Below, piece by piece: positions 14,380 to 18,867 of a stretch of DNA of 18,867 bases (the first letter of the stretch is position 1; each line of letters begins with the position of its first letter). Made by a program: the position numbers and the translations under genes. Location: contig DDUV01000009.1 in NCBI GenBank assembly GCA_002344975.1, positions 654-19,520 on the forward strand. Direction: 5' to 3'. The DNA is from Saprospiraceae bacterium UBA2329 (lineage in GTDB: Bacteria > Bacteroidota > Bacteroidia > Chitinophagales > Saprospiraceae). The notes beneath the pieces were generated by a model. The model was given only the letters and a program-made list of their open reading frames with translations. It made no database searches and was not told the origin of the DNA.

Positions 14380-15915
14380 TTATGATTCATAAGTCTCCGC
14401 CGATCTCTTGTTTCTTAGTCGTTTATTTTTTTGATGGAGGAAAATCCCCACTAAACTTAGCAGCAACACCGGAACGAGCACATTGGCCCATTTGATGAGT
14501 TCCCTCGACTTGCTGCTGTCTCCCATCAGATATTTCGCCTCGATGGGCCGGATGGCGGCAGCTTTGTTGCGTAGGTTCATCAAGCCGCTGTCATCGCCCA
14601 GCCAATCAATGGCGTTCACCATCAAATTGATGTTTTCTTCAGAGACTCCCCTGCCCTGTTCGTTGCTGAGCGCAAAATCGGCATCGCCAAAAACGATGAG
14701 TTTCGAGACCGAGCCATCAGCATTTTTTTGCTCTATCAAGCCGGCTAAAACCTGATTGCCAAGCGGAAAATCTGCCTGCGTCCACTTTTTTTCTCCTACA
14801 CTTAATGTAACCGGCGACAGTGCAAGGCCGCTTTTATCAGAACTGAACACCAAAGGAGTGAATGCTGTATTCGCTTGATTTCCTGCAAATTCCAACGGAG
14901 AAACATACGGAAACATCACCTGTTGCATGCCTTTGACGGCAGGATGATCGGCAAAGGTGACCGCCAGAGGGAGGTACGGAAATTGCACTTGTGTGTTGAT
15001 CTGAATGGCGCCCATGTATTGCGGCACCGTCACACTTCCACACTGAACATCCAGCACTAAAGAGGTGTCCACCTTCAACCCTTTTGATTCCAGCCAGTAC
15101 TCCAGCCCAGTTTGGGATGGAAATGCCATGCCGCTCTGCATGTCTATTTCCATGCGATTGAAAGCTATCACTAATGAGCCGCCCGATTGCATATAGTTTT
15201 CCAATTGTTGAAAATGTTCGGGTGCAAACGGGGTTTTCGGGCCGGCCACTATCGCCACTTTTATACTGTCTGCGCTCAGGGTGCTGCTGTTCATGTCCAA
15301 TTGCTCAATCTCATACAATTGCGACAAGCCCCTCGCCACCTGCGATAATTCGTTCAATGAAGCCTCTCCATGCCCTTGTATGAAGGCAATTTTGGGCTTG
15401 TTTTGATGGCTCAGTTTTTTGATGGCTGCAACTAAGTTGTACTCCATGGATGTGCCGGGCTGCACATAGGGAATCACCTCCGTTTCAGCGCCTTTTTTGA
15501 TGACTGCCCCCAAAAAGGCCTGTTGTTGTTTCACTTGGTCCTTCTCCCGGACATTGATCATCAAAGGTTGAATGCCGTACCGGGCCGCTTCCTGCTTGAC
15601 GGCATCTGTTACAGGCGCAACGAATTTGTAATCTAATTTACCGTGCGCCACCGAAGACAGTTCCACCAACAGGTCTTGAAAATCGCGGCGCACCCGGCCC
15701 ACATCGGGAGGCAAACCTTCTGAAAAATAAGCAGTTATGGTTACATTTTCTTTCAAATTGCCCAGTACGGCTTTAGAGGCTGCGCTGAGGGTATATTGTT
15801 TGTTTTTGGTAAGGTCGAGGCGCAGCAATACGGGCTGAATCAGCACATTCAACGCTACGATGATGCCGATGAACAGCAATACCGGCAAGCCTTTTTTTAT
15901 ATTGAAAGACTTCAT
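14380..15915 (-). CDS. gldG: GldG-type ABC transporter auxiliary protein
   Basis: 511 residues. A membrane helix near 10-33 precedes L-D-L-T-K-N-K-Q-Y-T-L-S, a phrase typical of GldG/'ABC-type uncharacterised transport' proteins. A large periplasmic region follows, including I-A-F-I-Q-G-H-G-E and S-G-G-S-L-V-I-A-F-N-R, and a second helix lies near 476-495 with a basic tail. In Flavobacterium johnsoniae GldG works with GldF and the ATPase GldA in gliding. Homologues also occur in non-gliding Bacteroidota, so the name does not prove motility. The start overlaps the gldF stop by 4 nt (ATGA). No gldA is present in the window. Confidence 0.9.
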   Translation of the reverse strand: MKSFNIKKGLPVLLFIGIIVALNVLIQPVLLRLDLTKNKQYTLSAASKAVLGNLKENVTITAYFSEGLPPDVGRVRRDFQDLLVELSSVAHGKLDYKFVAPVTDAVKQEAARYGIQPLMINVREKDQVKQQQAFLGAVIKKGAETEVIPYVQPGTSMEYNLVAAIKKLSHQNKPKIAFIQGHGEASLNELSQVARGLSQLYEIEQLDMNSSTLSADSIKVAIVAGPKTPFAPEHFQQLENYMQSGGSLVIAFNRMEIDMQSGMAFPSQTGLEYWLESKGLKVDTSLVLDVQCGSVTVPQYMGAIQINTQVQFPYLPLAVTFADHPAVKGMQQVMFPYVSPLEFAGNQANTAFTPLVFSSDKSGLALSPVTLSVGEKKWTQADFPLGNQVLAGLIEQKNADGSVSKLIVFGDADFALSNEQGRGVSEENINLMVNAIDWLGDDSGLMNLRNKAAAIRPIEAKYLMGDSSKSRELIKWANVLVPVLLLSLVGIFLHQKNKRLRNKRSAETYES

Positions 15916-16640
15916 TTTCCAGCAGTTAAGTTTCTGATTGTCAGCAACAAAGCGATGAGGGTAACGGAAGCGAAGTAGAATACATCTTTAACATCTACAA
16001 CACCTCTGGAAAGGGAATCCAAATGTTTGTTCATACTCAGATAATAAAACCCTTCGCCGAGCGCACCCGGCAGGAATGCGCCAATGGTTTCGAAGAGAAA
16101 TTGGAAAAACACACCGATGAACAAGGATAACAGCAGTGCCACAATCTGATTGTCGGTAAAACTGCCGGCCAACAAACCGATTGCAATGTAAGCAGCGCTC
16201 ATCAGCATCAAGCCGAGATAACCGGTTAGTGTAGCGCCGTGATCTATTTCGCCCACATAAGCCACTGAAAAATAGTACGGTAACGTAAGTGCCAAAGTAA
16301 TGCCCACCAGAATCCAGGAAGATAAAAACTTACCGGCTACAATTTGGGCATGTGACACCGGCTTGGTAAGCAGCAGTTCAAAGGTTCCGTTTTTTCTTTC
16401 TTCGGCCAGCAACCGCATGGTCATGGCGGGAATAAAAAAGAAAAGCGTCCATTTTGCTACGCTGAAAAAAATGCCCAGATCGGCTTGTTTGATGGCAAAA
16501 ATATTACTGGCTTGGTTGAGCCAGGTAAACCCTCCGGTAAACAACAAAAAACCGCTGATCAGCAGGTAAGCGATGAGGGAGTCGAAGTTGAAGCGCAGCT
16601 CCCTTCGGGCTATGATCCAAGCTGGGTTCAAAGTACGCAT
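15912..16640 (-). CDS. gldF: GldF-type ABC transporter permease
   Basis: About 242 residues from the ATG at 16640; a GTG two codons upstream (16646) is an alternative. It has six hydrophobic segments in an ABC-2-type permease layout. The early segment R-R-E-L-R-F-N-F-D-S and the motif R-L-L-A-E-E-R-K-N-G-T-F-E-L-L-L-T-K-P, a coupling-helix feature of ABC-2 permeases, are diagnostic. Length matches GldF. It is expected to pair with a GldA ATPase encoded elsewhere and with GldG, and the substrate is unknown. It is first in the gldF-gldG-DUF368 operon and has its own promoter in the gap and 3' end of the preceding gene. Confidence 0.9.
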   Translation of the reverse strand: MRTLNPAWIIARRELRFNFDSLIAYLLISGFLLFTGGFTWLNQASNIFAIKQADLGIFFSVAKWTLFFFIPAMTMRLLAEERKNGTFELLLTKPVSHAQIVAGKFLSSWILVGITLALTLPYYFSVAYVGEIDHGATLTGYLGLMLMSAAYIAIGLLAGSFTDNQIVALLLSLFIGVFFQFLFETIGAFLPGALGEGFYYLSMNKHLDSLSRGVVDVKDVFYFASVTLIALLLTIRNLTAGK

Positions 16641-16668
16641 CTTCACAGTTCCTTTTTGATTCGGGCTG

Positions 16669-16699
16669 CAAAATTAAGAATCGTTGCCACAATCACAAA
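16669..16699 (-). promoter_or_regulatory. Promoter of the gldFG operon
   Basis: The minus strand has TTTG (16699-16696), a 19-nt spacer and TAATTTTG (16676-16669), an excellent match to the Bacteroidota -33/-7 consensus. The -33 box overlaps the last codons of the upstream barrel-protein gene. The leader to the ATG would be about 20 nt. Confidence 0.75.
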
Positions 16700-18132
16700 C
16701 GAACTCTGATGCCGCTCACAATTGAAAATGTGTGAATCTGATCTTTGTCGGGACCTATGCCTTTGGAGAAATAGTACAGCGAATGTTGGAAAGTTGGTTG
16801 TACAAAAACGCTCCAGCCGCTTGAAAACCTCCGGTCTATACCTGCTGAAACAGAGCCGGTTATGTAGGAATTATTAGCCAAGCCGCCACCCTGCAACCAA
16901 CCTCCGTCTAAGTTCTTGGATTGTAAGCCCCTGCTTTTGGGAACTCCCGTCGGCTCCGGATTGGGCAATCTCAGATTGAAGCTGCTGCTGTGGAATGCGT
17001 CCTCGTCGGTGAGCAAATAGCTGGATTCCAACACTACGTTGACTGATGCCCCCAAACCGCCATAAATTCTCCAGCCGTTTTTATCCAACCAATTGTATTT
17101 CAACTGGAACGGCACTGAAACCATATTGAGTTCAATATCCTTCAACCCCTCCGCACTAAAGCCCTCGCTGACACTGCCCGTCACATAAAGTACGGGTCGT
17201 GCCTTATAGATTTTAGCGGTGTACAACATACCGATTTCTGTTTCCCAACGGCCTTTTTCAATGGCCAGAGCAGCTCCCCCGCTGTAACCCAGCGAGTAGC
17301 GTTGCAGCGCGGGAATGGTAAAAGTTGTTCTGTCCAACTCAGAAAACGGACCTTCAACACTTCCGGGAGTATAGATGCTGTTGATGTCGGTACTCCCGAA
17401 CATGCTGATGGTGAATTTTTTAGATTTCGATTTTGGTAAGATTTCAGCGACAACAGCAGGAGCCGTTGCGTCAAACGTCGGCGCGTTCAGGTTGTACTCA
17501 ATGGGCTTGGGCAAGTGAACTTGAACACCGGGCACTAAGTAAGAACTCAACTCCCAGAGATATTGGTCTGCAATAAACTGGTTCACAGACTCCTCAATCT
17601 GGGTAGGAAGAAGGAATGACTCCTGCCCTGACGAAGTATTTTCCATGTCAGAGGCACGAGAAGCTTGTTGTGCAAGTCGTTCCAATTCGGTCTGTTGAGA
17701 ATCTGAGTCGGAATATTTGTTTTCTAAGGTATTGTTCACTCTGTCCTGAGCAGTGTGGCGGGTGTTCTGAAACTCATTGGAGGCAAAAACAATTCCGGTA
17801 TTCTGAGTAATAATATGCGCATCAACAATCCAGAGCAGCAAAGACAATGCCATCAATTCCAGCACTTTAGAAATGGCAATCTCGCGCTCCCGGCGGTATA
17901 TAAGGTCTAAGCGATTGACCAACGTCGTCCAGTTATTGGAAAGGCCGGCGTTGGAGACAGAGGGTGTTTTTTGCCTTACCAATCGGTCGAAAAACTCCAT
18001 ATCCTGCACTTCGTCCTGATGTTCTGCGTCCAAACGCTCCCTGAAACGCTCCCAATTTTCAGGCTGGTAGGCGGGAGTTACCTTGTTCAGCTTGTCCTTG
18101 ATAATGTCGTCAAATGATCTATCCTTCCTCAT
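16693..18132 (-). CDS. Transmembrane protein with C-terminal outer-membrane beta-barrel-like domain, partner of ECF sigma
   Basis: I use the ATG at 18132 (479 residues); an in-frame TTG at 18141 would add three. Layout: a hydrophilic N-terminus (1-85) with a two-fold repeat (about 7-35 and 48-76, each F-D-x-[IL] ... W-x-x-[FL]-x-x-R-L-D); one membrane helix (about 90-109); a polar linker to about 235; and a C-terminal region (about 238-479) with alternating strands and a final beta-signal-like G-I-R-V-R-L. That region resembles the Bacteroidota outer-membrane beta-barrel family. It overlaps the sigma factor stop by 14 nt, so the pair is translationally coupled. The cytoplasmic part may bind the sigma factor, but no canonical anti-sigma domain is recognised. 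A barrel joined to an inner-membrane helix is unusual. Confidence 0.72.
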   Translation of the reverse strand: MRKDRSFDDIIKDKLNKVTPAYQPENWERFRERLDAEHQDEVQDMEFFDRLVRQKTPSVSNAGLSNNWTTLVNRLDLIYRREREIAISKVLELMALSLLLWIVDAHIITQNTGIVFASNEFQNTRHTAQDRVNNTLENKYSDSDSQQTELERLAQQASRASDMENTSSGQESFLLPTQIEESVNQFIADQYLWELSSYLVPGVQVHLPKPIEYNLNAPTFDATAPAVVAEILPKSKSKKFTISMFGSTDINSIYTPGSVEGPFSELDRTTFTIPALQRYSLGYSGGAALAIEKGRWETEIGMLYTAKIYKARPVLYVTGSVSEGFSAEGLKDIELNMVSVPFQLKYNWLDKNGWRIYGGLGASVNVVLESSYLLTDEDAFHSSSFNLRLPNPEPTGVPKSRGLQSKNLDGGWLQGGGLANNSYITGSVSAGIDRRFSSGWSVFVQPTFQHSLYYFSKGIGPDKDQIHTFSIVSGIRVRL

Positions 18133-18691
18133 GGTAACCAAACTTTCGGGACGTGAGTATTTCTTTCAGTTTTGCACGAGCTTTTACTAAGTTCGACCGA
18201 GAGGTGCTTTCTGTAATGGAGAGCAATTCACCGATCTCCCTATGTGAGTATCCTTCCAATACGAACAGGTTGAAAACTGCTCGATAAACAGGTGTAAGCA
18301 ATTGTATGGCCTCCAGAATTTGCTGTTCCGAACACTTGCTGATGGCATCGGCTTCGTCGGAACTCAAATCAAAAGCGGCGTCAATATCTTCGGTTCTGCG
18401 CCGCACTGTTTTTCTGTAAAAATCAATGGCGGTATTCACCATGATGCGCCTGATCCAGGCCGGCAGCGAGGTATCGGGCTGATACTTGTGAATATTGCGG
18501 AACACCTTGATGAACCCTTCGTGCAAAATGTCCATCGCATCTTCTTCGTTACCGGCATAGCGAAGACACAACGCCATCATAGTCCCATAAAACTCTTCAT
18601 AAATGAGTTTTTGAGCCCAGGTCTCGCGTCGGACACAAGCCTTTATAAAGTCTTGTTCTTCATAGCCTATCGGCAACGAAATATCCATCAT
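18119..18691 (-). CDS. ECF-type RNA polymerase sigma factor
   Basis: 190 residues, typical length for the ECF sigma-70 family. Region 2 (about 31-95) is Y-E-E-F-Y ... G-N-E-E-D-A-M-D-I-L-H-E-G-F-I-K-V-F, then W-I-R-R-I-M-V-N-T-A-I-D-F-Y-R-K. Region 4 (about 132-180) is L-T-P-V-Y-R-A-V-F-N-L-F-V-L-E-G-Y-S-H-R-E-I-G-E-L-L with the helix-turn-helix, then S-R-S-N-L-V-K-A-R-A-K-L-K. It directs RNA polymerase to a specific regulon, not identifiable here. Its 3' end overlaps the transmembrane-barrel gene by 14 nt, the position usually taken by an anti-sigma factor gene. A second ATG codon follows the first directly. Confidence 0.95.
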   Translation of the reverse strand: MMDISLPIGYEEQDFIKACVRRETWAQKLIYEEFYGTMMALCLRYAGNEEDAMDILHEGFIKVFRNIHKYQPDTSLPAWIRRIMVNTAIDFYRKTVRRRTEDIDAAFDLSSDEADAISKCSEQQILEAIQLLTPVYRAVFNLFVLEGYSHREIGELLSITESTSRSNLVKARAKLKEILTSRKFGYHEEG

Positions 18692-18738
18692 CAGTTTTTT
18701 CAGTATCTGGTATGATTGCCTACGCCGGCATGTGCTGT

Positions 18739-18746
18739 CAAAAGTA
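18739..18746 (-). promoter_or_regulatory. -7 box for the sigma factor gene
   Basis: The minus strand reads TACTTTTG, an exact TAnnTTTG match about 48 nt upstream of the sigma ATG. No TTTG is visible at the -33 distance, so this may be weak or need an activator. Confidence 0.4.
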
Positions 18747-18846
18747 ATACAAAACCGCGTTCTACTGCCTCTTTGGATGTAACGTTAACAAAAAACGATT
18801 GTATCCGGCTTTCGCTGCCTGAGTCAGGGGTAGCTCTTTCAGTGGG

Positions 18847-18867
18847 TGAGGGGTGAGGGGTGAGGGG
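18847..18867. repeat. TGAGGGG tandem repeat with G-quadruplex pattern
   Basis: Three perfect copies of the 7-nt unit TGAGGGG reach the window edge and may continue. With the GGG just before them they make four G-runs separated by 3-nt loops on the plus strand, a standard G-quadruplex pattern. Confidence 0.8.

Overview
The window looks like a chromosomal segment of a Bacteroidota bacterium, probably from a Saprospirales/Chitinophagales-type lineage (the lineage is an inference). The signs are GldF/GldG homologues, repeated Bacteroidota-type promoter boxes (TAnnTTTG, one with a TTTG box 19 nt upstream), no clear Shine-Dalgarno sequences, an ECF sigma factor paired with an outer-membrane-barrel protein, and moderate GC content. 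I saw no phage, insertion sequence, CRISPR, tRNA or rRNA.

Region 1 (1-6283, all minus strand, transcribed right to left) is the most striking part. It is an apparent five-gene electron-transfer operon: a membrane b-type cytochrome with two tiers of histidines; a membrane-anchored flavoprotein with two unusual Fe-S motifs and an NAD(P) site; an exported 23-haem c-type cytochrome; an exported 13-haem cytochrome; and a second, tandem-duplicated cytochrome that runs off the left edge with 12 haem motifs visible. A reasonable model is NAD(P)H -> flavin/Fe-S -> haem b across the inner membrane -> at least 48 periplasmic haems. The terminal acceptor and any outer-membrane porin are not in view.

Region 2 (6368-8920) holds a plus-strand FKBP-like lipoprotein gene. 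It converges with a DUF2279-type protein gene, which is preceded by a YdeI/OmdA-DUF1801 family gene.

Region 3 (8995-12300, minus) carries fumC, a signal-less trypsin-like protease fused to a zinc ribbon and a C-terminal alpha/beta domain, and a small membrane-anchored coiled-coil protein. Upstream lies a roughly 650-nt non-coding stretch. It contains two tandem minus-strand units, each made of a promoter box, an identical 21-nt 5' segment, and a hairpin followed by nine T. These are likely small RNAs or leader attenuators.

Region 4 (12565-16646) concerns the cell envelope. A plus-strand GH73-type glucosaminidase gene overlaps tail to tail with a DUF368 (polyprenyl-phosphate translocase family) gene. 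The latter lies downstream of gldG and gldF in one minus-strand operon that starts from a well-matched promoter.

Region 5 (16693-18867, minus) holds an ECF sigma factor translationally overlapping a protein that combines a duplicated cytoplasmic motif, one inner-membrane helix and a C-terminal outer-membrane beta-barrel-like domain. This may be a one-piece envelope signalling protein. The right edge is a G-rich TGAGGGG tandem repeat.
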